Assembly (NCBI RefSeq): GCF_008728515.1
Contig: NC_044981.1
Coordinates: 98,902,043 to 98,966,042, forward strand
From: Papio anubis
Taxonomy: Eukaryota; Chordata; Mammalia; Primates; Cercopithecidae
Length of the DNA stretch: 64,000 bases
Reading direction: 5' to 3'
Shown: piece by piece, positions 35,236-45,994 of the stretch
Numbering within the stretch: position 1 is the first letter of the stretch
Layout: each line of letters starts with the position of its first letter
The notes under the pieces: generated by a model
Databases searched by the model: none
Seen by the model: only the letters and a program-made list of their open reading frames with translations
What the model was told of the DNA's origin: nothing
Position numbers and translations under genes: made by a program

Positions 35236-36355
35236 GATATTGTTCAATAAACAAAATGGGGTCCATCCATCCAATGGAATGCTTACTCAGCAAAAGAAAA
35301 GAATTAGCAATCACACCATGCAAAGACATGAATGATTGATAAACATATATTATGAGGTGAAGGAAATTGCTCTGAGAAGGCTATAATATATGACCATTTA
35401 TATGATATTCTGGAAAAGGCAAAATTACAAAAATGGAAAACAGGCCACAAGCTGTCAAAATTTGGGGGATGGGGATTGAATAGGTAAAGACCAGGAAATT
35501 TTTATAGAAGGAAACCTATAAAGTATGATTCTAAAATGGCACATAAATGACACTGTGCATTTATGAAATGTATTTATGAAACCCATATAACTTGATTACA
35601 CAAATAGTTATTCTTAATATTTGTACTTACAATAATATGAAGTTGGGAGGTCATAGCGTGGAACTCAGACTATGACAAAAGAATCTAACTATATTATAGG
35701 TATGTGAGAGAATTTCATTGAAGGAAGTAATGGTGAAAAGAGCTGAAGTTCTTAGGTAGATCTTAGGCAATTTTGGAAATCAATTGAGTTTAGAAGAATT
35801 AAGACAAAACAAGTTGTACATATGTACTTTAGTTAATAAAGTGGTCTCCTATGGGAATAAGGGTTAACAATTCTGAAACTAGTATTTTGTAATTGGACAA
35901 TCAAGTAAATGGATTGTGAATGGTGGGAGCCAGACTTCCACCTGGGGAATGGGAGTATAATAATGAGGAAAACATCAGACAAATGTCTATTGATGGACAT
36001 TGCACAAAACACCTAACCAGTACTCCCCAAAACTGTCAAGGTCATCAAAACAATAAAAGTCTTAGAACCCCTCCTGGATAAGCAGAGCCTAAGGACACAT
36101 GGCAACTAAAGAAAATGTCATGTCCTGGATGGAATCTTGAAACAGAAAAAGGACATAAAGTAAAAACTAAATAAATCTGAATTAAGTTTGGACTTGAGTA
36201 TCAACATCGGTTTGTTATTTTTAATAAATGTATTATACCATAAAAAGTTTTTAATAATCAGGGATACTGAGTGTAAAGTACATGGAAAATTACTGTATTA
36301 TCTTCCATTTTTTTTCTGCAAATCTAAAGCTTTTCTAAAACAAATTTATTATTTA
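35236..36355 (+). mobile_element. Old L1 (L1ME), ORF2 end and 3' UTR, plus strand
   Basis: ATCCATCCAATGGAATGCTT, CTCAGCAAAAGAAAAGAATT and TGACCATTTATATGATATTC are the ORF2 3' end. CCTAAGGACACATGGCAACT, CTTGAAACAGAAAAAGGACA and CTGCAAATCTAAAGCTTTTC are the L1ME 3' UTR to its A-rich end. It lies tail-out against the oppositely oriented L1M on its left. Confidence 0.75.
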
Positions 36356-37054
36356 AAATGAGGGAATGTCAAGAAAACTGTAAAAATCTCACCTGGTAGA
36401 AACAAACTTCTCTGTTTAATTAAGGCAAATCAAACTCCACTCTGCATTACCCAGACAATATGACTCCAGCCTTCTAGTGATAGCATTTAGAATCATAGGA
36501 CAGTGTAAAATATAATACAATAAATGTAGGCTCACATTTAGTCTAGTTAGCTTCTCTGCAAAACATGCAGATACAAAATGAAGACAAGAGGATATAAACA
36601 CACATAAAAGTTTCAACATAGTCTGCATGCTCAAGAAAGCCCTAGAATATCTGATATGTTGCTTAAGCTGCTGTGATCCAACAAGTCTAAGTAATATATT
36701 ATAGAATTCAATATCTGTTTTCCTTGCCAATGGCTTCCAAAGACCTTGCTGCTTGGAAGGAACCATGGATCATGAAAAATGTTGAGTAACTTAATAACCT
36801 GCTACTTTGATAGCTCTCTCTGTCTTACTCATCTAGAATTTTGGACCCATCCAGGTAACAGAGTTGGTATGAAATTGACTGAAATGTTATGATGGAAGTT
36901 AAACATGTTTTAAGGATTTTGACAGTTATTACAAATTAAAGTTTGTACCAAACTATACCCTCACTCCTCTGGCATGAAATGTCCGTTTCTGAATAGCTTT
37001 ATCAATAAATGTTATCCATTTTAAAATCTGTACTGACTTATTCAAGTTAAAATA
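36356..37054. other. Unassigned sequence with a 116-codon minus frame
   Basis: The minus frame 36416-36766 (116 codons) has a cysteine-rich middle (VFISSCLHFVSACFAEK) but no motif that I recognise. Composition does not differ from the surroundings. Most likely chance. Confidence 0.4.
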
Positions 37055-37340
37055 TTATGTGATAGATTTCACTTGCATTTATTCAATTATTACTGAGATT
37101 GAGTATTTTCCATATTTTATTTGTGTTACATATTTATTTTTTCATGAATTCCTATTCATGTCCTTTGGCATTTTTTCTATGTGTTTATTTTTTTCTTATT
37201 GATTTGTTAGAGTTCTTCATATATATAAAACCCTTATAACCCACTGGATTGTTATTTGTTCTTAATCTGTTTCAGACGTTTTAATTCTGTTGCACCTATT
37301 TGGAATTTCTATGCCAATAAGTATCTACCCTAATTCTTAA
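37055..37340 (-). mobile_element. Probable old L1 fragment
   Basis: TGTCCTTTGGCATTTTTTCT, TTTCTTATTGATTTGTTAGA and GTTCTTCATATATATA resemble the L1M ORF2 3' region read in reverse. Short and diverged; a HAL1 or L2 assignment cannot be excluded. Confidence 0.45.
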
Positions 37341-38636
37341 AATTGTACAGCATATTTTAACATTTGCATTGAAAGTATTTTGTTCAAAGTTGAAGCAAAT
37401 GATAGCCAAAAGTCATTAACAAAATTATGCTACACTCTTAAGAGCTTCTGAAGCCCAAACATCAGCAAATTAAAGCCTTCTTTTTTTGCATGCTTCACTT
37501 AAGGCTAAATTATTCCACCAAATCCATCAGTTACATTTCAGCACAATGATTCCAAAATAGTTCACTTGCATGTTGAATACATTATAAAGCTGTAAAACCC
37601 CATATCACAATCTTAGAAATTTCAAACATAACATAGTATTACATAAAATTATTTTACCTCAGGTCAGTATTATTTCTAGAGTCCATCTAGGCTCAAGATC
37701 ACATTTAGGTTTCATGTAAAAACAGTATAAAGAGAAGGTGGAACACAAAAACAGAGAATTGTCTCAGTGGATTTCATCTGAGGCATTTTAAACACTAAAC
37801 AAAATGCATGCTGAATGATAATCTCATCATTCACTCTGAGATTTAATCTTTGGCAGAAATTATAAAAGCTAAATAAAAGCAATTTACAGCTCAATACCTA
37901 ACTGAAAATCCCGTGTCAAACATTATTCAGGTACAGATGGATGAAACTGAGCTGTAACAATCAACTGTTAAGGTGTTCTTGATTGACAACAGCAGGATGT
38001 TTATAAACTTCACAATTAAAACATCTGATATTCTATTTCCTGAATATTCTTGAATTGCAAAGTGAAAACAATTGGCTATTATAACTGCTAAATGGGAATC
38101 ATCATGTTTAGAAGCACCATCAGAGAGTGTCAGAAATAAACTTCATAATTCTCCCATTTGCTTATTATAGTGTTTGTTTGTTCCTGTTGTTCAGCAGATG
38201 TTAAATATGTTAGCAAAGGTTATTGTTTAATCTTAGTGTTTTTGATTCTTTCTGTTACTGTTCATGCAGTAAAAATCAATATGGAGTTCAAATTTAAGTT
38301 TTGGCACTTGCTTTAGCAAGAGATTTATTTTCTGTGAGTCACAAGTATAAGTAAAATACAAATATATATGGTTACTCTTAAGATTAAATGAAACAACATA
38401 CGGTAAATGCTTAGAATACAGGTTTGTATATACATGCTGGGTGCCCCAAAATGTTGACATCTGGTTGAATTCTTATTTTATGGATATTATTTTCTTTTTA
38501 GGTAAGAGAAAGCAAAATTTATTTATTTTCAAAGCGAAACATTATTGACCCCTTCCAAACCCATTTTCTGCTGCCAAATAGGGTTCAGGTAACTCAGAAT
38601 TTCTAAATAGGTCTCCATGACTCTTCAGCAGAATGT
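37341..38636. other. Unassigned AT-rich sequence
   Basis: No gene or repeat recognised. Minus frames 37712-37894 and 38233-38460 are short and featureless. Confidence 0.5.
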
Positions 38637-38655
38637 TTTGTTGTTGTTGTTGTTG

Positions 38656-38686
<31 letters not shown>
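38637..38686. repeat. (TTG)n followed by T30
   Basis: Looks like the reverse complement of a retroposon tail, but no Alu, L1 or pseudogene body is attached on either side that I can recognise. Confidence 0.85.
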
Positions 38687-38694
<8 letters not shown>

Positions 38695-39949
38695 TCTGCT
38701 GGTCTACAATAATTTAAAGAAAATAAAAATGAGAAAAATTACTATGACAAATATTCTTTATTAAGTTTTATTGATATTTTTAAAAATCTGATTCATTATC
38801 GATTATCACTTCATTGAAAAATAACAAAATCCATTATAATGGAGTAGAACTAGGACCAGTGTTTTCTGGAGAATAGGAAGAGCCCCCATTTCCAGTCTAA
38901 TCTGGATTTTTTAAAAGATACAACTTTAACAGAAGCAAAGGATAGAATAAGGGGCAGAGAAAAATATTTGACTTATCTTGTTGATAATAAAAGACACATC
39001 GTAAGGTTTGAGGGTCAGATGCCTTGGAAATTATCTGCATGCCACCAGAATGAACATGGGCCCTCAACCTACGAGGCAGTTTAGTCTTGCTACCTCCAGT
39101 TTTTTCCTATCAACTACTGTTGGAAGTACCCAAGTATGGAGAAGGATCACTGGACTGTTGGTACAGCTCTGCTCTTTAATTAAGGTCTGCCTTCCATGTG
39201 CTTTTCTGAGAGCTGATGACTAGTCTAAGCAGTTGCTGTCCATGGTCCATTAGAGCTCGAAATGCTCTATTTACTTAGCTCAGGCACACACTACGAAAGG
39301 TAATACATAGACTCGGGCTGAGGGTTTATTGATTGCTTTTAGGTAATTTAAATTTTTGTTTTCATCTTGACAATTAAATGAGTCCCAGAGGTTGAATCAA
39401 TAATATATAATTCTGAGCCAAGACCAAATACCTGTCTAGTTGATGGAAATACAATTGAGTGTAAAAACAGGCATGGTCTTAACCTTGCGGAGCTTACACT
39501 TCTGTTGTCAAGAAACATGAAAATAAAGTAAGTGAAAAAGAAAACTAAAGCCCTGATAAGCCCCTCAAAATAGCAGCATATCATGTCATGAAACTTTACA
39601 ATGAAAGATTTCCCTTGTCATGGAATACAGAGAAGATTCCCTTGAGGAGGAGATACTTGAGCTGGAATTTGAAGGATAAACACAAGTTTATTGGGTTAGG
39701 TGGAGAAGATAGGGAAAGGTGCTACATGCAGAGAGAGAACATTGTGTAAAAGGCGTTTGATACAGAATGGGGTCTAACACTTTAATATGTACTAAAAGGC
39801 ATCCCACTGTGCCTGGAGTTGGGGGTGGGTTATGGTTATCATGTGAAGAGAGGATTTGGGTCAAACTGTTGCTCATCAGTCATTCATCCATTTTCTCATT
39901 CATTCGGTGAATATGCGTGTGTGTGTGTGTGTGTGTAAATTTATAAATT
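38687..39949. other. Mostly unassigned; possible ancient repeat at about 39390-39770
   Basis: 39390-39770 contains GGAGCTTACACTTCTGTTGT, GAGGAGATACTTGAGCTGGA and TGCAGAGAGAGAACATTGTG in the order seen in a common, very old interspersed mammalian repeat that I cannot name. 39878-39905 (CATTCATCCATTTTCTCATT) may belong with it. A (TG)n tract lies at 39914-39936. Confidence 0.4.
39914..39936. repeat. (TG)n microsatellite
   Basis: GCGTGTGTGTGTGTGTGTGT followed by GTA. Confidence 0.9.
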
Positions 39950-40135
39950 TTCCTTTAAAAATTATTTCTTTTTTAAATTGACAGATAAAGTTATGTTCAT
40001 TTGTTCTGTACAACATGATGATTTGAAGTATATGCAAATTGTGGAATGGTTAAATCTAGCTAATTAACAACTGCATTACTAGACATAGTTATCCTTTTTG
40101 TGGTAAGAATGCTTAACATCCACTCTCTGCATTTT
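39950..40135 (-). mobile_element. L1 3' UTR fragment
   Basis: AATTGACAGATAAAGTTATG, GTGGAATGGTTAAATCTAGC and CTTTTTGTGGTAAGAATGCT are the reverse complement of an L1PB/L1MA-type 3' UTR. Confidence 0.75.
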
Positions 40136-40612
40136 TCAAGATCAATGAATATATACTGAGCACTAATTGGTGTTAGTTACTTTGTAATATTGGGATTGGA
40201 CCAGTGAATATAACTTAAGGCTTTTTTTCTGAGCAAAGCAATGTCAGGTAGTGTTAAGTACTATGCAGAGAGTTCAAATGGACTGAAATGATGGATACAG
40301 CAGTTTTTCTGGCTGAAATTGCCTTGTAAGGAAAAAAAAAGTTTTTCTGAAATGATATATAAATGGGGAAAAAAGAGATATTCATGGTGAGCAAAAGGGG
40401 AAGAGCATTACATGTAGAGAAACAGTTTGTGCATAAACTTAGGAAAGTAACAAGATTGCATTGCAAAGAACAGAAAAAAAGACCAACGTGGCTGAATCTT
40501 AATGAGCAAGAAAGTGTGCCTTTCATTTTTCATTCCAATTATTTGTTAACTGTTATAGCCAGTTTCAGGGACCTTAAAGACTTCAATGTCCTTAAGGCTT
40601 GCAAATTTGCTT

Positions 40613-40613
<1 letters not shown>
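40136..40613. other. Unassigned; possible ancient repeat
   Basis: ATATACTGAGCACTAATTGG and GTCAGGTAGTGTTAAGTACT recall the same unnamed old repeat as at 39390-39770. The opposite frames at 40254-40526 and 40363-40692 have no coding support. Confidence 0.4.
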
Positions 40614-40675
<62 letters not shown>

Positions 40676-40682
40676 CACCACC
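40614..40682. repeat. (CTA)n(CCA)n trinucleotide microsatellite
   Basis: About 17 CTA/TAC units followed by six CAC/CCA units. Confidence 0.95.
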
Positions 40683-40774
40683 CTTGCTTTAGAACGCCAG
40701 GATATGGCTTTATTATAGCCAACTTTTAAAAAGTAAAAGTTACTCTAGAAACACATTTTCTTTTCTTTTTGGTT

Positions 40775-43345
40775 CAATTCTTTTTTTTTTTTTTTTTTTT
40801 TTTTTCAGATACTTTAAGTTCTGAGGATGCATGTGCAGAACGTGCAGGTTCGCTACTAGGTATACATCGCTCTGGGCGGTAGTTTGCTGCACCCATCAAC
40901 CTGTCATCTATATTAGATATTTTTCTTAATGATATTTCTCTCCAAGCCCCCCACCCACCAACAGGCCCTGGTGTGTGACATTCCCCTCCCTGTGTCCATG
41001 TGTTCTCATTGTTCAACTCCCACTTATGAGTGAGAACATGTGGTGTTTGGTTTTCTGTTCCTGTGCTAGTTTGCTGAGAATGATGGTTTCCAGTTTCATC
41101 CATGTCCTTGCAAAGGACGTGAATGCATCCTTTTTTACGGCTGCATAGTATTCCATAGTGTACATGTGCCACATTTTGTTTACCCCTCTATCATTGATGG
41201 GCATTTGGATTGGTTCTAAGTCTTTGCTACTGTGAATAGTTCTGTGATAAACATATGTGTGCGTGTGTCTTTATAGTAAAATGATTTATAATCCTTTGGG
41301 TGTATACCCTGTAAGGGGATTGCTGGATAAAATGGTATTTCTGGTTCTAGATCCTTGAGGAATCACCACACTGTCTTCCACAATGGTTGAACTAATTTAC
41401 ACTCCCCAAAACAGTCTAAAAGCATCCCTATTTCTCCATATCTTCTCAGCATCTGTTGTTCCCTGACTTTTTAATGATCGCCATTCTAACTGGCGTGAAA
41501 TGGTATCTCACTGTGGCTTTGATTTGCATTTCTCCAATGACCAGTGATGATGAACTTCTTTTCGTATGTTTGTTGGCTGCATAAATGTCTTCTTTTGAGA
41601 ATTGTCTGATCATATCCTTCACCCACTTTTTGATGTGGTTGTTTGTTTTAATCTTGTAAATTTGTTTATGTTCTTTGTATATTCTGGGTATTAGCCCTTT
41701 GCCAGATGGATAGATGGCAAAAATTTTCTCCCATTCTGTAGGTTGCCTGTTTACTCTGATGATAGTATCTTTTGCTGTGCAGAAACTCTTTAGTTAAATT
41801 AGATCCCATTTGTCTATTTTGGCTTTAGTTGCCATTGCTTTTGGTGTTTTAGTCACAGAGTATTTGCCCATGCCTATGTCCTGATCAGTATCGCTTAGGT
41901 TTTCTTCCAGAGTTTTTATGGTTTTACATCTTACATTTAAGTGTTTAACCCATCCAGAGTTACTTTTTGTGTAAGTCAGTGGTACAGTTTCAGTTTTCTG
42001 CATATGGCTAGCTAGTTTTCTCAACACCATTTATTAATAAGGGAATCCTTTCCCCATTGCTTGTTTTTGTCAGGTTTGTCAAAGATCATATGGTTGTAGC
42101 TGTGTGGTGTTATTTCTGAGGCTTGTGTTCTGTTCCGTTCCATTTTTCTATGTATCTGTTTTGCTACTAGTGCCATGCTGTTTTGGTTACTGTAGCCTTG
42201 TAGTGTAGTTTGAAGTCAGGTAGCATGATCCCTCCAGCGTTGTTCTTTTTGCTTAGGATTGTGTTGGCTATACGGGCTCTTTTTTGGTGCCATATGAAAT
42301 TTAAAGTAGTTTTTTTCTAATTCTGTGAAGAACGTCAATGGTAGCTTGATGGGGATAGCAATTAATCTATAAATTACTTTGGGCAGTATGGCAATTTTCA
42401 TGATATTGATTCTTCCTATTTATGGGCATGGAATGTTTTCCAATTTGTTTGTGTCCTCTCTTATTTCCTTGAGGAGTGGACTGTAGTTCTCCTTGAAGAG
42501 GTTCTTCACATCCCTTGTAAGTTGTATTCCTAGATATTTTATTCTCTTTGTAGCAATTGTGAATGGGAGTTCACTTGTGATGTGACTCTGTGTTTGTCTC
42601 TTATTGGTGTATAGGAATGCTTGTGAGTTTTACACATTGATTTTGTATCCTGAGACTTTGCTGAAGTTGCTTATCAGCTTAAGGAGATTTGGGGGTGAGA
42701 TGATGGGGTTTTAAAATATATGATCATGTAATCTTCAAACAGAGACAATTTGACTTCCTCTCTTCCTATCTGAATACCCTTTATTTCTTTCTCTTGCCTG
42801 ATTGCTCTGGCCAGAGCTTCCAATAGTATGTTCAATAGGAGTGGTGAGAGAGGGCAACCTTGTTCTGTGCCAGTTTTCAAAAGGAAAGATTCCAGCTTTG
42901 GCCAATTCAGAATGATTTTGGCTGTGGGTTTATCATAAAAAGCTCTTATTATTTTGAGCTATGTTCCATCAATACCTAGTTTATTGAGAATTTTTAGCAA
43001 GAATTCAGTGTTGAATTTTTTCAAAGGCCTTTTCTGCATCTATTGAGATAACCATGTAGTTTTTGTCATTTGTTCTGTTTATGTGATGGATTCCATTTAT
43101 TGGTTTGAATATATTGAACCAGTCTTACATCCTGGGGGTGGAGCTAACTTGACTATGGTGGATAAGGTTTTTGATGTGCTGCTGGATTCGGTTTGCCAGT
43201 ATTTTATTGAGGATTTTTGCATCAATGTTCATCACGGATGTCAACCTGAACTTTTTTGTGTGTGTCTGCCAGGTTTTGGTATCAGGATGATGCTGGCCTC
43301 ATAAAATGAGTTAGGGAGGAGTCCCCCTTTTTTCTATTGTTTGGC
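40775..43345 (-). mobile_element. 5'-truncated primate L1 (L1P), ORF2 3' half and 3' UTR
   Basis: T-run, then TACTTTAAGTTCTGAGGATG (3' UTR), and ORF2 read in reverse up to GATGATGCTGGCCTCATAAA. Broken ORF2 frames on the minus strand: 42674-42880 carries GTEQGCPLSPLLLNILLEAL of the reverse transcriptase, with the catalytic FADD replaced by FEDY; 42216-42401 reads KVIYRLIAIPIKLPLTFFTE; 41013-41204 reads MWHMYTMEYYAAVKKDAF and WMKLETIILSKL near the C-terminus. No complete ORF. It meets an L2 at its 5' (right) end. Younger than the L1M elements but not recent. Confidence 0.9.
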
Positions 43346-44110
43346 ATTTCAAAGTTTAATTGTCCAAAACAGAAATTTGATCATTAGTCTCTTCAAACAT
43401 TTATCTCCCATCGTTTGCACCTTAGTGAAGTGCACATGACACAGTCGAAGACACATATTTGGGATCATCCTTGGTTCCTCCTGATGTATTAGCATGGCTT
43501 ATTAAATATCTATCAACCTGAGATCAGTAGTTCTTGTGTTCATCTCAACTATAATCTAAATACTAATCATTTTCTACCTGAACTGATTTAACATCCTTAT
43601 AATTAATCTTTTTTTGTTGGGGGGGGCAGCTTGCCCTATAAGATTATTTTATACTCAAAAGATAGGCTAATGTTTTAAAAGTAACATTTGATGATCTACT
43701 ACTCTATTCTCTGTTCCCACCTTCACTCCTAACATCGGCACACACTCTTCAGTGGCTTAACATCACTCTGAAAATATAACTAAGTTCCTGGCCCTACTCT
43801 ATAAATCTCCCTGTGATCTAGCTCCTCCCTGCTTCTCGAGTCCTGAATCTACAAGGAAAAAAAATCTTAAAAATACTGTTATACATTCACCCCTAGAAAC
43901 ACCAGACATTCAGATAACTCAATTCTTCCACATACCCACTAATCTAATCAAGCTCTGAATATATTCCAGTCTATATACTTCTCACATCTCTTCTCAATTC
44001 CAGAAAATCTTCTACAATGTCATGTGTAATTTAACGATCATGGGCAGCAAAATATCCTATTTTTTTCAACCTCTTCTCTCAAAGCTTTCCTTAATTCATT
44101 GTACTATAAA
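43346..44110 (+). mobile_element. LINE-2 relic, C-terminal part
   Basis: Plus-strand matches to the end of the L2 reverse transcriptase and beyond: CATTTCAAAGTTTAATTGTC, GGGATCATCCTTGGTTCCTC, CACACTCTTCAGTGGCTTAA, CTCCCTGTGATCTAGCTCCT and TCTCTCAAAGCTTTCCTTAA. A G8 run at about 43620 is an oddity. A separate copy from the L2 that starts at 44270. Confidence 0.6.
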
Positions 44111-44435
44111 ACAAAACAAGCTAGCCAATGAATCTGCTTACCTAAACATGTTTCTGCAGAAATTTTTATTTTAAAAAGCTGGTAGTAGCACAGCCATTTA
44201 TGAGCCTTAAGTAAAGTTGTTAAGGTCTCTGAAAATGGCTATAACAAATTAAAAACATAATTATAACAAAAATTAGAAGCCTGGCTTCTCCCTGAGGGCA
44301 GTGTTTTCCCTGCAGCCCTCTAGGGTAGCATAACATATTGTGGTGATTGTTAGGCTGGGAGGTATAGTAGAAATGCTTTTGTTCCTCTTTACTATTTTAA
44401 TACAATTCTACAATTTGTCTCCTTAAAATATAACT

Positions 44436-44860
44436 TTGAATCTCAGTTCCATGGATTTTATCACCTACTACTCTTCATTTGCCATTGTCATCTTCAGATC
44501 CCAGGTATTCAACCACATGTTTTCCAAGGCATCTGTTCCCAGCTCCATATCCCTCTCTCCACACTACTTCAGTCTTAATTCTGGTGATTTCAGTATACGT
44601 GTACATAATCATGCATAACTCTCAGGCCCTTCATCTCTTTAATTTACCTTCCAATGATCTTCCCCTGCATTCTGCCTTACCTACACACTCACATGATCTT
44701 GCCCCAGGACTTACTATTAACAATAAATGTAACACTGCACAATTACATTGCATGCATTTCACTTTTTGATCATCGTTACTGTCTATCCTTTCAACTCACT
44801 TTCTCTATTACTCCACTCCTCCAAACTATGAATTCTACTAATTTTTTTCCCTGTCACTGA
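44436..44860 (+). pseudogene. L2 AP-endonuclease relic
   Basis: Two overlapping plus frames join across a frameshift: 44436-44618 ends in LNSGDFSIRVHNHA, and 44479-44769 continues with ALHLFNLPSNDLPLHSALPT then HSHDLAPGLTINN, followed in a third frame by DHRYCLSFQLTFS. These correspond to GDFNIHV, the LLSSNDL block, THSHGHTLDLVITN and the SDHHLLSF block of the L2/CR1 endonuclease. The catalytic Asp and Asn region is still readable (GDFS in place of GDFN). Broken by at least two frameshifts. Confidence 0.65.
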
Positions 44861-45994
44861 GATATTTGATATTTTCTTCCTGATCCTAAACAAGTCTAAA
44901 TATTATGGTCAATTACTATAATCTTTTTTTTTTTTTTTTGACACATATACTCCCTGGCTTGTCTCTAGCTTTGTTGTAGTCACCTAATAAAATCAAATCC
45001 TGTTTAATCCAACTTTATAACTTCTCTGCACTTGAAATTTGTACAACATAAAATGAAAGGAGAAAAATGCCCAACTAATTGATTACTTCATTATAAATTA
45101 ATAATTATAGACCTAAATTAGGCCTTAGTGTTTCCTGCCAGTTTTGTCATAATTCCCTACAAGAGTTTACTCTTAAGGTATCTAAGATGACAGTTTCACA
45201 GCTTCTTAGCTCTCCTCAAACCTTCAACATCACCCATTTCATTTTCATTCCCAGATAAATTCTGCTTCATGAAAAATTATTAAAGTACAAGTATACCTCA
45301 GAGACATTGCAGGTTCGGTTCTAGGCCATATTCTAATAACGCAAATCACATGACCTTTTTGGTTTCCCAGTGTATATAAAAGTTATGTTTACAGTATATT
45401 GCAGTCTATTAAGTGTGTAAAGCATTATGTATTAAAACAATGTACATATCTTAATATAAAATAATTTATAGCTAAAAATGCTAATGATCATCTGAACCTT
45501 GAGTAAATTGTTATCTTTTTGCTGGTGGAACGTCTTGCCTGAATGTTGATGGCTGCTGACTGATCAATGTGGTGGTTGTTGAAGGTTGGTGTGGCTGGGA
45601 AATTTCCTTAAAATAAAACAACAATGAGGTTTGCTGTATCTATTTGTTAACTCTTCCTTTCACAAAGTATTTCCCTGTAGTGTGTTATATTATTTGATAG
45701 CTCTTTATTCACAGTAGAACTTCTTTCAAAATTGGAGTCAAACCTCTCAACCCTGCCACGGCTTTATCAACTAAGATTATATAACATTCTAAGTACTTTG
45801 CTGTTGTTTCAACAATGATCATACCGTCTTCACCAGTGGTAGATCCCATTTCAAGAAACCGTTTTCTTTGTTCATCCATAAGAAACAATTTCTTACTCAT
45901 TCACTTTTATCATGAAGTTGCAGCAATTCAGTCCCAGGCTCCGCTTCTAATTCTAGTTCTCTTGCTATTTCCAACACATCTACCATTAATTTCT

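Noticed and set aside
36416..36766. 116-codon minus frame as a candidate gene
   Set aside because: No start context, domain, splice or codon signal that I can point to; AT-rich sequence gives frames of this length by chance in 64 kb.
40363..40692. 109-codon plus frame ending in poly-Leu and poly-Pro
   Set aside because: The tail is the translation of the (CTA)n(CCA)n microsatellite; the rest has no coding features.
42674..42880. Reverse transcriptase frame that could suggest an active LINE
   Set aside because: FADD has become FEDY, frames are interrupted throughout and the element is 5'-truncated.
45709..45900. Possible domesticated Tigger transposase
   Set aside because: Only 63 codons of the C-terminal end remain open, and the other pieces contain stops and insertions.
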